NCBI GenBank assembly: GCA_905216145.1 | Contig: CAJMST010000035.1 | Span: 1-11,599 of the forward strand | Length of the DNA stretch: 11,599 nucleotides | DNA from: an uncultured bacterium | GTDB lineage: Bacteria > Actinomycetota > Coriobacteriia > Coriobacteriales > Coriobacteriaceae | Direction of reading: 5' to 3' | Shown here: positions 1 through 6,667 of the stretch, piece by piece | How positions within the stretch are numbered: the first letter of the stretch is position 1 | Layout of the letters: every line of letters starts with the position of its first letter | The notes under the pieces: model-generated | Databases searched by the model: none | What the model was told of the DNA's origin: nothing | What the model saw: the letters and a program-made list of their open reading frames with translations, nothing else | Program-made: the position numbers and the translations under genes

Positions 1-513
1 CTGCTGCTGGGGCATGGCGGCGGGGCGCTGCTGCTGCGGGGCAGCAAACTGCTGCTGGCCGGCGCGCGGGGCGCTGGCGGCACGGCTTGCCGCGGAGTTG
101 TTCTGGCCCAGGCCGTTTTGATAGGCGCGCTCTTCTTCGTACAGGCGGCCGAGCGTGGGGGCATCGACGTTCTCGGCAAAGACCGAGAACTTGCCGGCGC
201 GCAGCTGCGGATCGATCATAAAGCGCACGAGGGGTTCGCCGACAAAGACATAGCGGCGCTTTTCGGCCTGCGCCTTCACAAACTCGCGGACCTCGCGCGA
301 AAGCTCGGGGTAGAACGGGGCGAGCATGGGATCGTCGTCGGCGGCGATAAGGATGGTATAGAGTGCCGGCGCCGTGTTGACGCCGTTAATCACCAGAGTC
401 TGATCCTCCATGTCGCGAGCGGCCTGCTTGGCAAGCTTCTTAAAGGAGAACGGGGCACGGGTGGCACCGAAGATGCCGGCCACGTGGTCCTCGAAGATGT
501 TCAGGAAGTTCAC
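1..513 (-). CDS. FhaA-like protein, N-terminal DUF3662 domain (partial, runs off left edge)
   Basis: The reading frame starts at a GTG (513-511) and stays open for 171 codons to the window edge, so the C-terminus is missing. The first ~115 residues begin (M)NFLNIFEDHVAGIFG and include PALYTILIAADDD, FYPELSREVREFV, YVFVGEPLVRFMID and GKFSVFAEN. This is the layout of the DUF3662 domain at the N-terminus of actinobacterial FhaA proteins, which usually carry a C-terminal FHA domain that reads kinase-phosphorylated threonines in cell-wall regulation. After residue ~130 the chain turns into a Gln/Pro/Ala-rich linker (repeated QQQ), as in FhaA. The expected FHA domain would lie outside the window. 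The GTG overlaps the stop of the upstream kinase (GTGA), with GGAGAG 9 bases before it, so translation is probably coupled. A kinase partner next door fits the role. Family assignment is by recognition of the domain pattern; the precise gene name is left open. Confidence 0.85.
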   Translation of the reverse strand, partial: MNFLNIFEDHVAGIFGATRAPFSFKKLAKQAARDMEDQTLVINGVNTAPALYTILIAADDDPMLAPFYPELSREVREFVKAQAEKRRYVFVGEPLVRFMIDPQLRAGKFSVFAENVDAPTLGRLYEEERAYQNGLGQNNSAASRAASAPRAGQQQFAAPQQQRPAAMPQQQ

Positions 514-2363
514 GAAAGATCACTCTCCGTATAGGTTCTTTGGTATCCGAGCAAATATAGGCATATCCCAACGATTATAGAGGATAGGGTTCCCGCAACC
601 GCCGCCTTGGCGACGACCGCGGCTGCAAGGCTGGCAATTTCCATATGGTGTGCAAGACAGGACGCCGCTGCGCAGCCGATGCCGGTGACAGCGATGGCGG
701 CGATTGCGGCAAGGTTTGAGCCCTGATCGGCACGCTTGGCATGGGCATTGAGCAGCGCGGATGACGCTGCGGCAGTTGCCGCGACCAGCACAAAGGCAGC
801 ACAAAGGAGCGGGTCTCCCAGCGCTGCGGCAACGTTACCGAGCCCCAGCACGCCTCCGGCTGAAAGCGCGACCGTGGCCAGACGGGCAAAAAGCGCGCCC
901 ATGCCCGTTGCCGCGGCGGCGCTTGCCGGGCCGAGCCAAAATGACGCGACGCTGGCGGCGACCCCAGCTGCCAGGAAGGTATTGCCGGTCAGACAGCCAA
1001 GCGCGAGTGCACAGGTGAGCGCGGCGCTCGCGGCAGCCTCGGTACGACCCCAGGCGATCCACCAACCGGACATGGCGGCGGCAAAGATCACCGCGACGGG
1101 CAGCATTGACAGGATGCCCTGCGCCTGCATGGTGGCGTTGGCCATGAGCACCAAAAAGCCCACAGCCGAGATGGCCGAGCCAATCTGGGGGGCCAGGCCA
1201 GCCGCCGCTCCGATCGCGATAGCCGCAATGACCAGGCCGGGAAGCGCCGCGACCCCGGCCGTTTGCATCAGCAAAAAGCTAAAGGTGCCGCACGTTAGCG
1301 CCGAGATAGTGCGCATGGTGTAGTCGCGCGCATGGCTCCAGCGCGTGCCCGCCCAGCCGAGTGCGGGGTCGACCTCGATGGCGTCGTCCTCGTAGTGCGA
1401 CGGCTCGATATCGTCGAGCTCCTGCTCGTCATCCGAAAGCTCGCCAACCATTTGCTCCAGGCTGCGACGGCCTTCGCGCACGCTGCCCAGACCGGCAAGG
1501 AGCTGGTCGCAAAATGCCTCGATGCTGTTGGGGCGGTCCTGCGGCATGGGGGAGATCGCGCTCATGAGCGCGATCTCGGCTCCCGGGGGAAAGTGTGGTA
1601 TCAGCTCGCTGGGATAGGTGGCGCCGCCGATGATGCGGTCGAGCGAGTCGGCGGGCGTGGCCGCCATAAAGGGTGCGCTGCCGCACAAGCCCTCATAGAT
1701 AACGCAGGCAAGGGCAAAGACATCAGCGCGTTCGTCGACCGTGCCGGTCTCGATATCGAGCTGCTCGGGCGGCATGTAGCCGATGGTGCCGCCGCGCGAG
1801 CCGCCAAAGCCACCGGCGGACGACAGTCGCGCCATGCCAAAGTCGGTGAGCTTTACATTGCCCGAGTGGTCGATGAGCACGTTGGCGGGCTTAATGTCCA
1901 GGTGGAGTACGCCATTACTATGGGCGAAGGTGAGCGCCTGGCCCAGGGCATCGGCAATGGCCGCGGCCTCGTCAAAGGTAAGTGAGTGGCCGTCCACGCG
2001 GTGCAAAAACTCGGCCAGCGACATGCCATCGACATATTCCATAACCAGGTAGGCATAGGCTGTGTCGTGCGTAAAGTCGATGACCTGCACGATGTTGGGA
2101 TGTTGAAGCATAGCGGCAGTGTGCGCCTCGCGCAGGACATCCATGATGTCGCTGGCGGGCATGCCGGCACCGTTGATAAGGGGGATGCGCTTAATGGCGA
2201 CGCGGCGGCGCAGATGCGTGTCGCGGCAGATCTCGATGGAGCCAAAACCGCCGGTCGCAAGTGTCTCGAGCGGCTGGTACCGCTTGAGCAGCTCGCGAGA
2301 GCTGGTGCCCTCCAAAGGAACGTCCGGCGAGAACCGGGCGGTATGTTGCGAGAAAAGCGGCAT
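510..2363 (-). CDS. Membrane-anchored Hanks-type Ser/Thr protein kinase with multi-pass C-terminus
   Basis: 617 aa. The N-terminal kinase domain (~29-292) has all core motifs: glycine loop ATGGFGS (36-42), VAIK lysine K58, helix-C glutamate E79 in REA, catalytic loop HLDIKPANVL with D156 and N161, DFG at 174-176, and MPPE at 197-200. The usual HRD arginine is leucine. An acidic juxtamembrane stretch (308-332) follows, then ~260 residues of Ala/Gly/Leu-rich hydrophobic sequence (about 350-607) that could form roughly 8-10 membrane helices. There are no PASTA repeats and no obvious outer sensor domain, unlike PknB. I chose ATG 2363 over the in-frame TTG at 2369 because GAGG lies 7 bases before the ATG but abuts the TTG. 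It overlaps the FhaA-like gene by 4 bases, suggesting that protein is its reader or substrate. The kinase call is firm; substrate and signal are unknown. Confidence 0.93.
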   Translation of the reverse strand: MPLFSQHTARFSPDVPLEGTSSRELLKRYQPLETLATGGFGSIEICRDTHLRRRVAIKRIPLINGAGMPASDIMDVLREAHTAAMLQHPNIVQVIDFTHDTAYAYLVMEYVDGMSLAEFLHRVDGHSLTFDEAAAIADALGQALTFAHSNGVLHLDIKPANVLIDHSGNVKLTDFGMARLSSAGGFGGSRGGTIGYMPPEQLDIETGTVDERADVFALACVIYEGLCGSAPFMAATPADSLDRIIGGATYPSELIPHFPPGAEIALMSAISPMPQDRPNSIEAFCDQLLAGLGSVREGRRSLEQMVGELSDDEQELDDIEPSHYEDDAIEVDPALGWAGTRWSHARDYTMRTISALTCGTFSFLLMQTAGVAALPGLVIAAIAIGAAAGLAPQIGSAISAVGFLVLMANATMQAQGILSMLPVAVIFAAAMSGWWIAWGRTEAAASAALTCALALGCLTGNTFLAAGVAASVASFWLGPASAAAATGMGALFARLATVALSAGGVLGLGNVAAALGDPLLCAAFVLVAATAAASSALLNAHAKRADQGSNLAAIAAIAVTGIGCAAASCLAHHMEIASLAAAVVAKAAVAGTLSSIIVGICLYLLGYQRTYTESDLS

Positions 2364-2443
2364 GGCCAACCCTCGTGCGTTTAAAGTTCGTTTGCGAGTG
2401 GCGGGCGCTGAGCCGAGCCGTTCGCGGTGGCATAGATGCTGCT

Positions 2444-2474
2444 AGTGTAGCACGCGCAGGTGGGCGACATTCAA
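2444..2474 (-). promoter_or_regulatory. Candidate promoter for the kinase/FhaA-like operon
   Basis: On the minus strand TTGAAT (2474-2469) and TACACT (2449-2444) are separated by 19 bases, and TGC directly precedes the -10, giving an extended -10. The predicted start near 2437 leaves a leader of about 74 bases before ATG 2363. The spacer is longer than ideal, so the -10 and its extension carry most of the weight. It lies between the end of the YcxB-like gene (2512) and the kinase. Confidence 0.4.
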
Positions 2475-2511
2475 TTTAAGCTCCGTCTGGGGTCTGGACC
2501 TTGCGTCCGGC

Positions 2512-3228
2512 CTAGCGCTTCTTCTTGTTCTTCTTCTGCTTGCGCTGCTTGCCCTTGGTCTCCTGGGGCTTGTCGCCCTGCTTGGCCTCGGCGGCGGCCT
2601 TCTCGGCCTTCATTTTCTTCTTCTTGGTCTCGATGCGGAGTTTTTTGTTGATGCGGGCCTTGAGGAAGGGGCCGAACTGCTCGGCATCGCCACGGACGAA
2701 GGTGTCCTTGGGGATCGTCACGCCCTGGTCGGCGAACATGGCCACAAAGATGCGCTCGCCGTCGAGTACGTGGTCGAGCTTGTCAAACGGGAAGAACTGT
2801 GACTTGCCGCTCTTGCCCCAAACCATCAGGCCGTCCTCGTTGGCGGCGACGCGGCGATAGCGGCCACCCATTGACTCGTCGGCCTCAACGGCGTCGATAA
2901 AGTCGCGGGCGAGGGTGTGGTGCAGGTTTTTGCTCCACCAGGCCAAAAAGGCGCCGAATACGATCAGCACGACGCCAAACTTGATCCAGTTGCCGCCGGC
3001 CACCAGCATGCCGATGCCGATGAGCGCGGCAATTGCCGCGGCGACATACAGCGAGCCGCGACGCCTGGGCGAGGCGACCAGACGGGCGAAGTCGGTGACC
3101 AGGTCGTTTTCGTACTGATACTCGTTGAGGTACAGGATGCCGTCGTCGGCTGCGGCTTGCTTCTCGAGCGCGACCTCGACCTGGTCGGCTGCTTCGGAGG
3201 GAACGAGGTTGCTCTCTGCGTCTGCCAT
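2512..3228 (-). CDS. YcxB-like two-helix membrane protein with Lys-rich tail
   Basis: 238 aa. A charged N-terminal segment (1-55) precedes two adjacent hydrophobic helices (about 59-78 and 81-98), which place both ends on the same side, probably the cytoplasm. Residues ~145-193 (FFPFDKLDHVLDGERIF, then VTIPKDTFVRGD and FGPFLKARI) resemble the YcxB-like C-terminal domain (PF14317), whose function is not known. The last ~45 residues (195-238) are extremely basic, with about 20 Lys/Arg, ending KKNKKKR; such a tail could bind nucleic acid or anionic lipid, but this is inference. ATG 3228 has GGAG 10 bases and AAAGAG 1 base upstream. It is divergent from dnaX and lies 148 bases upstream of the kinase on the same strand, with no clear terminator between, so read-through into the kinase operon is possible. 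Confidence 0.75.
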   Translation of the reverse strand: MADAESNLVPSEAADQVEVALEKQAAADDGILYLNEYQYENDLVTDFARLVASPRRRGSLYVAAAIAALIGIGMLVAGGNWIKFGVVLIVFGAFLAWWSKNLHHTLARDFIDAVEADESMGGRYRRVAANEDGLMVWGKSGKSQFFPFDKLDHVLDGERIFVAMFADQGVTIPKDTFVRGDAEQFGPFLKARINKKLRIETKKKKMKAEKAAAEAKQGDKPQETKGKQRKQKKNKKKR

Positions 3229-3344
3229 GCTCTTTAGACTCCTATCGCGGCGGGCTCGCCGTACGGGTTATTATGGAATGCAGTATGCCGTGCGACCGCA
3301 TGGCCGCCGCGGCAACAAGACTCAGTATACCCGGGGGAGCACCC
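3229..3344. promoter_or_regulatory. Divergent intergenic region between the YcxB-like gene and dnaX
   Basis: This 116-base spacer must hold the promoters of both divergent genes. An AT-rich TATTAT (3269-3274) reads as ATAATA on the other strand and could serve as a -10 in either direction, but no convincing -35 accompanies it. Two hairpins are visible: CGGCG/CGCCG with a 4-base loop (3248-3261), and GCCGTGC/GCATGGC with one G-U pair and a 4-base loop (3287-3304), which would lie in the dnaX leader. The dnaX ribosome-binding site GGGGGAG is at 3333-3339. Confidence 0.35.
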
Positions 3345-5834
3345 ATGGAATCGTTGTACCGAAAGTATCGCCCGCTCACCTTCGACTCCGTGGTGGGCCA
3401 GCAGCATATCGTCTCGACGCTCGAGCACGCCATCACCGAGGGACGCCTGTCCCACGCCTACCTGTTCTGCGGACCACGCGGCACGGGCAAGACCACCATG
3501 GCGCGCATTCTGGCCAAGGCGCTGCTGTGCCGCAATGCCGAGGCGACGCGCGCCGAGGGTGCAAGCGGCTGCATGCCCGACGGTACTTGCGAGGAGTGCG
3601 AGCTCATTGCCGAGGGCAACCACCCGGATGTCTACGAGCTCGATGCCGCAAGCCGTACCGGCGTGGACAACGTGCGCGAGGAGATCATCAACTCCGTCAA
3701 CTTTGCCCCGGTGCGCGGCAAGTACAAGATCTATATCATCGACGAGGTCCACATGCTCACGACGGCGGCGTTCAACGCGCTGCTCAAGACGCTTGAGGAG
3801 CCGCCGGCGCACGTGATCTTTGTGTTGTGCACCACCGACCCGCAAAAGATTCTGGAGACCATCCTCTCGCGCTGCCAGCGCTTCGATTTCCACCGCATCG
3901 GCAACGAGGATATCGAGCGTCGCCTGGCATACGTGTGCGAGCAGGAGGGCTTCGATTACGACGATGAGGCGCTGGCTATCGTGGCGCGCCATGCCAAGGG
4001 CGGCATGCGCGACGCGTTGTCCACGCTGGAGCAGCTGAGCGTCTTTGGCAACGGTTCTGTGCATGCGGACGACGCCCGCTCGCTTTTAGGTGAGGTTTCG
4101 GACCAGATTTTGGGCGAGTTTTCCCGCGCCATTGCCGATCGCGATGTTGCCGAGCTCTATGGACTGATTCGTACGCAGGTCGAGGAAGGAAACGACCTGC
4201 TGGAGCTGACGCGCGACCTGGTGGCGCATGTGCGTGACGTGTACGTTGCCTGCGTTGCCGGTGCCCGTGCCGAGCTGTTTGAGGGCGGCTCCGAGCAGGC
4301 CGAGGCGCTTGCTGCCGAGGCCGCTGCCTTTGGCGAGCGTCCTGCCGACCGCCTGGCCCGTGTGCTGACGGTGCTCGACGATGCCGCACTGGAGATGAGG
4401 GGCGCGAGCGACGTGCGCCTGGTGCTCGAGATCGCCTGCACGCGTCTGGCGCGTCCCGAGGCCGATTTAACGATTGAGGCATTGGCCGAGCGCGTGGCAC
4501 GCCTGGAGGCCATGGTTGCCAATGCCGCCGTGCCGGCGAGCGTGGCGGCTGCTCAGGCCGCCGCGCCTGCAGCATCCGTACCCGCTGCTGCCCAGCAGCC
4601 GACGCTCATTTCGGGCGCCCGTGCTGCCGCTCCGGCGGCATCCGCTGCCCCCGCTGCTACGTCCGCGCGCCAGGGCGGTATGCCTTGGGACCGTGGTGCT
4701 GCCGCTCCGGCGACCCAGTCTGCGCCCGCGTCGACCCCCAAGCCTGCCGCGCCGGCATCTCAGCCTGCGCCGGCTCCGACGCCTCAGCCCGTTGCGGCCC
4801 CCGCGCCTGCCACCGCTCCGGCACCTAAGCCCCAGCCCAACAATGCCGCCCAGGTTGCTGCCGCCGGCGCCGCCGAGACCTCCGCGGTCGAGGATGCCGG
4901 CGAACTCCAGCGCAAATGGGCCGAGGTCGTCGAGCGCGTCAAGGCGCGTCAGGCTTCCTACGCAGGGCTTTTGCTCAACGCCCGCGCCACGGCCGACGAC
5001 GGCTCCAAGCTCACGGTCTCGTTCCCCGCGGGTTCGACTTTTGCCATTAAGATGCTCGGTCGCGCCGATACGCAGTCGGTGGTCCTGCCGACGGTCTGCG
5101 CGGTCTTCGGTCGTCGTACCGTCGACTATGTCCTGGATGGGGGTGGCACGCCGGCTCCTCAACATGAGGAGCATTCTCCATCTGCACGGGCTGCGGCATC
5201 TGCGGACCCGCAACCCGTGTCCTCGGCGGCCCCTGTATCCTCGAGCGCCAGCGCGCCGCAGCAGCAAGCGGCGCCGGTAGCGGCATCGACCCCGTCGGCG
5301 CCTAAGCCCGCAGTGCCCAAACCGGCTGCTCCGACACCCGCGCCCAAGCCCGTCTCGCCCGCGCCCAAGCCCGTCTCGCCCGCGCCCAAGTCGTCTGACC
5401 TGGGCAAAGCCCCCTGGCTACGCTCCGACAACCCCGCCGGCGCTCCTGCCACGGGTAAGCTCCCGACCGAGCCCGCGCCCCGAGCGCCCGAGCGCGCGTC
5501 CGCTCCCAAGGCTCAGCCTGTCGCGCCGTGGGAATCCGAGCAGGTGCCCTACGACGACGCTATGGTCGGCGGCTTCGCCGGCGATGCGAGCGGGGACGAT
5601 CTGCCTCCGTTCGACGTGCCGGGTGCGACGCCCGCGACCAAGGACGCTGCTGTGGCACCCGCAGCCTCTGCAAACGACGACGTCCCCGCCGCTCCCTGGG
5701 AATCCAATCCCGGTGCTGGCAGCCCCTTCGGCCATCAGGGCGCAGCCCCGAGCATCCCGCAGACCGAGGACGAGGCCAAGGCCCTCATCCGCAGCGTCTT
5801 TGGCCAGGCCACCATCTTCAAGCCGGTGGAGTAG
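3345..5834 (+). CDS. dnaX: DNA polymerase III subunit gamma/tau (clamp loader)
   Basis: 829 aa; the ATPase subunit of the clamp loader that places the beta sliding clamp on DNA and ties polymerase to helicase. The N-terminus MESLYRKYRPLTFDSVVGQ is diagnostic. Walker A GPRGTGKT is at 43-50, zinc cysteines at C62, C76, C82 and C85, Walker B IYIIDE at 129-134, the SRC arginine finger at 175-177, and the sensor-2 segment GGMRDALS at 219-226. The collar domain runs to ~390. Beyond it are an Ala/Pro linker (~391-515), a small folded module (~518-600, from LQRKWAEVVERVK to VDYVLDG), a second linker, and a conserved-looking end FGQATIFKPVE. ATG 3345 is chosen over the ATG at 3273 because GGGGGAG (3333-3339) precedes it and family homology starts there. 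I see no A-rich slippery site, so a frameshift-made gamma form is not supported. It converges on the 5856-6329 gene with 21 bases between. Confidence 0.97.
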   Translation: MESLYRKYRPLTFDSVVGQQHIVSTLEHAITEGRLSHAYLFCGPRGTGKTTMARILAKALLCRNAEATRAEGASGCMPDGTCEECELIAEGNHPDVYELDAASRTGVDNVREEIINSVNFAPVRGKYKIYIIDEVHMLTTAAFNALLKTLEEPPAHVIFVLCTTDPQKILETILSRCQRFDFHRIGNEDIERRLAYVCEQEGFDYDDEALAIVARHAKGGMRDALSTLEQLSVFGNGSVHADDARSLLGEVSDQILGEFSRAIADRDVAELYGLIRTQVEEGNDLLELTRDLVAHVRDVYVACVAGARAELFEGGSEQAEALAAEAAAFGERPADRLARVLTVLDDAALEMRGASDVRLVLEIACTRLARPEADLTIEALAERVARLEAMVANAAVPASVAAAQAAAPAASVPAAAQQPTLISGARAAAPAASAAPAATSARQGGMPWDRGAAAPATQSAPASTPKPAAPASQPAPAPTPQPVAAPAPATAPAPKPQPNNAAQVAAAGAAETSAVEDAGELQRKWAEVVERVKARQASYAGLLLNARATADDGSKLTVSFPAGSTFAIKMLGRADTQSVVLPTVCAVFGRRTVDYVLDGGGTPAPQHEEHSPSARAAASADPQPVSSAAPVSSSASAPQQQAAPVAASTPSAPKPAVPKPAAPTPAPKPVSPAPKPVSPAPKSSDLGKAPWLRSDNPAGAPATGKLPTEPAPRAPERASAPKAQPVAPWESEQVPYDDAMVGGFAGDASGDDLPPFDVPGATPATKDAAVAPAASANDDVPAAPWESNPGAGSPFGHQGAAPSIPQTEDEAKALIRSVFGQATIFKPVE
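5337..5390 (+). repeat. dnaX: 21-bp tandem repeat inside dnaX (2.6 copies)
   Basis: The unit at 5337-5357 is repeated exactly at 5358-5378 and again for 12 bases at 5379-5390. It encodes PAPKPVS PAPKPVS PAPK in the second Pro/Ala linker of DnaX. Identical DNA copies in a coding linker suggest recent slippage or unequal exchange; copy number may vary between strains without breaking the frame. Confidence 0.9.
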
Positions 5835-5855
5835 CTGCGCAGGCGGGTATACTGC

Positions 5856-6329
5856 TCAAGAAGAGGACCCCTTGTCCGGGCGCATCTGTATTTCGGACAT
5901 GTGTAGTGTGGTGCCGCGTATGTCGCATTTGAGCAGACAGGTGCGTGACGGTCGGCCTAGGATGCTGAGGTCGATACGATACGTCGCATGGCTGTCCGTG
6001 TACTCGACTTGCTCGGCGTTAATGGTTGCTCCGATTGCCAAATAAACGCCTAGCTCGGCATCGACAATCTTGAAGTCCTTTATCTTGACCTTGAACTCTT
6101 GATAGAGGGACGGGCTGTTGTAGTAGACGGTTCGGGTTCCGTCGGTGCACTCATCGGTCGTCTCCCATTTGACGACGGGCTGGTCCGAGCTGGCTATCAG
6201 CAGTTCTGCTCCAAAAGCTATGGCATGGGTGATGACAACCAGCAATGCCCAGCCGACAAAGAGATAGAGAACCACATATGCAACGGGGTGTTTTGAGCGG
6301 ATGTTTTGGAGCGCGTTGGGGGCATTCAT
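5856..6329 (-). CDS. Small membrane-anchored protein of unknown function
   Basis: 157 aa, not recognised. A short charged N-terminus (1-16) is followed by one strong hydrophobic helix (about 17-47), then a ~110-residue soluble part that alternates in a beta-like way (EFKVKIKDFKIVDAELGVYL, then ATYRIDLSIL). It has cysteines in TDECTDG and in CLLKCDI. Topology suggests the soluble part is outside the cell, with a possible disulphide, but this is inference. ATG 6329 has a near-perfect ribosome-binding site, GGAGGTG, at 6340-6334, so it is very likely expressed. It runs opposite to dnaX and ybaB and splits an otherwise conserved gene order. Base composition is about 45-52% G+C in the lines I counted against ~68% in dnaX, which points to later acquisition or weak codon selection. 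Confidence 0.75.
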   Translation of the reverse strand: MNAPNALQNIRSKHPVAYVVLYLFVGWALLVVITHAIAFGAELLIASSDQPVVKWETTDECTDGTRTVYYNSPSLYQEFKVKIKDFKIVDAELGVYLAIGATINAEQVEYTDSHATYRIDLSILGRPSRTCLLKCDIRGTTLHMSEIQMRPDKGSSS

Positions 6330-6363
6330 GGGGCACCTCCAAATTACTATCTATGGCAATCAA

Positions 6364-6369
6364 ATTATA
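6364..6369 (-). promoter_or_regulatory. Candidate -10 box of the small membrane protein gene
   Basis: The minus strand shows a perfect TATAAT (6369-6364), 34 bases before the ATG at 6329, giving a predicted 5' leader of about 28 bases that includes the GGAGGTG site. No good -35 hexamer is visible at 16-18 bases upstream (GC-rich there), so an activator may be needed or the element may work through the -10 alone. Confidence 0.45.
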
Positions 6370-6378
6370 CCCTGCCGC

Positions 6379-6441
6379 CATGTGCGCCGCCTCGAGCAGC
6401 GGTTCGGCATTTAGCTATTTAGTGGCGCACATGAAATGCCG
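6379..6441. repeat. Two interlocking inverted repeats in the intergenic spacer
   Basis: CATGTGCGCCGC (6379-6390) pairs with GTGGCGCACATG (6422-6433), 11 of 12 Watson-Crick plus one G-T. Within its loop, CGGCATTT (6405-6412) pairs perfectly with AAATGCCG (6434-6441), which directly abuts the first repeat's right arm. No T-run follows on either strand, so this is not an intrinsic terminator. The interlocked layout allows alternative folds if transcribed, or paired operators if acting as DNA. It lies just upstream of the -10 of the minus-strand gene. Confidence 0.6.
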
Positions 6442-6471
6442 GATTCGGCTCTACTAGATTGAGTGTGCGAT

Positions 6472-6506
6472 ATTATGCAACCTTGCATAATTCGACCTTG
6501 CATAAT
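6472..6506. repeat. Three copies of a 9-bp half-site, TTGCATAAT
   Basis: ATTATGCAA (6472-6480), two bases CC, then TTGCATAAT (6483-6491) form a perfect 9-bp inverted repeat. A third copy TTGCATAAT follows at 6498-6506, within a direct repeat of ACCTTGCATAAT spaced 15 bases apart. The arrangement resembles a regulator-binding array. It lies between the minus-strand gene and ybaB, 80-115 bases upstream of the ybaB candidate -10, so it could control either. The protein that binds it is unknown. Confidence 0.6.
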
Positions 6507-6586
6507 CTTGGGGGCGCATCACGCTCCAGGACATGTATATCGACTGAGGTAGTGTGTCCGCCCCGCTTGCTTGCCCCGCGCCGTGG

Positions 6587-6592
6587 TACGAT
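6587..6592 (+). promoter_or_regulatory. Candidate extended -10 of the ybaB-recR operon
   Basis: TACGAT at 6587-6592 is preceded by TGG, an extended -10 pattern. The matching -35 is poor (CGCTTG or similar in a GC-rich stretch). The transcript would start near 6599, about 70 bases before ybaB. Because a minus-strand gene separates ybaB from dnaX, ybaB-recR needs its own promoter, and this is the best candidate seen. Confidence 0.35.
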
Positions 6593-6667
6593 TTTTGAGT
6601 TTGAAAGTCCTGCCGTGCTCCGGCTGCCCTTGCAGCTTGTCGCGCGGCCGCACGTAAAGGAGCCATC

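Larger units (their letters stand above)
6341..6667. other. 327-base gene-free spacer upstream of ybaB
   Basis: I see no protein gene or recognisable structured RNA here. It contains the divergent promoter elements and two repeat clusters listed separately. A further weak foldable segment is GGGGCG (6511-6516) against CGCCCC (6559-6564), with inner GGACA (6529-6533) against TGTCC (6555-6559); the two stems compete for one base, so the fold is doubtful. G+C is about 45-55% in the left part and rises towards ybaB. Confidence 0.5.

Noticed and set aside
1332..1985. 217-codon open frame on the plus strand opposite the left kinase
   Set aside because: It mirrors the kinase catalytic domain, whose motifs are complete on the minus strand.
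3273..3344. Upstream in-frame extension of dnaX from ATG 3273
   Set aside because: Family homology starts at MESLYRKYRP (3345), which has GGGGGAG five bases upstream; the ATG at 3273 has no ribosome-binding site.
3229..3344. Small SRP RNA gene, often found upstream of dnaX
   Set aside because: The conserved apical sequence (GGAAGG with AGCAG) is absent and the two hairpins are too short and unrelated.
3234..4064. 276-codon open frame on the minus strand opposite dnaX
   Set aside because: It lies against the conserved AAA+ core of dnaX and has no recognisable product.
4467..5267. Arg/Gly-rich frames on both strands within the dnaX linker
   Set aside because: They are out-of-frame readings of GCC/CCG-rich linker codons and have no independent start signals.
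3345..5834. Programmed frameshift in dnaX producing a gamma form
   Set aside because: No A-AAA-AAG-like slippery heptamer with a following stem is seen; the longest A run (CAAAAG near 3843) lies in the ATPase core.
6510..6566. Possible small RNA or riboswitch before ybaB
   Set aside because: The two candidate stems compete for a base and no known riboswitch core is recognisable; kept only as a note in the spacer entry.
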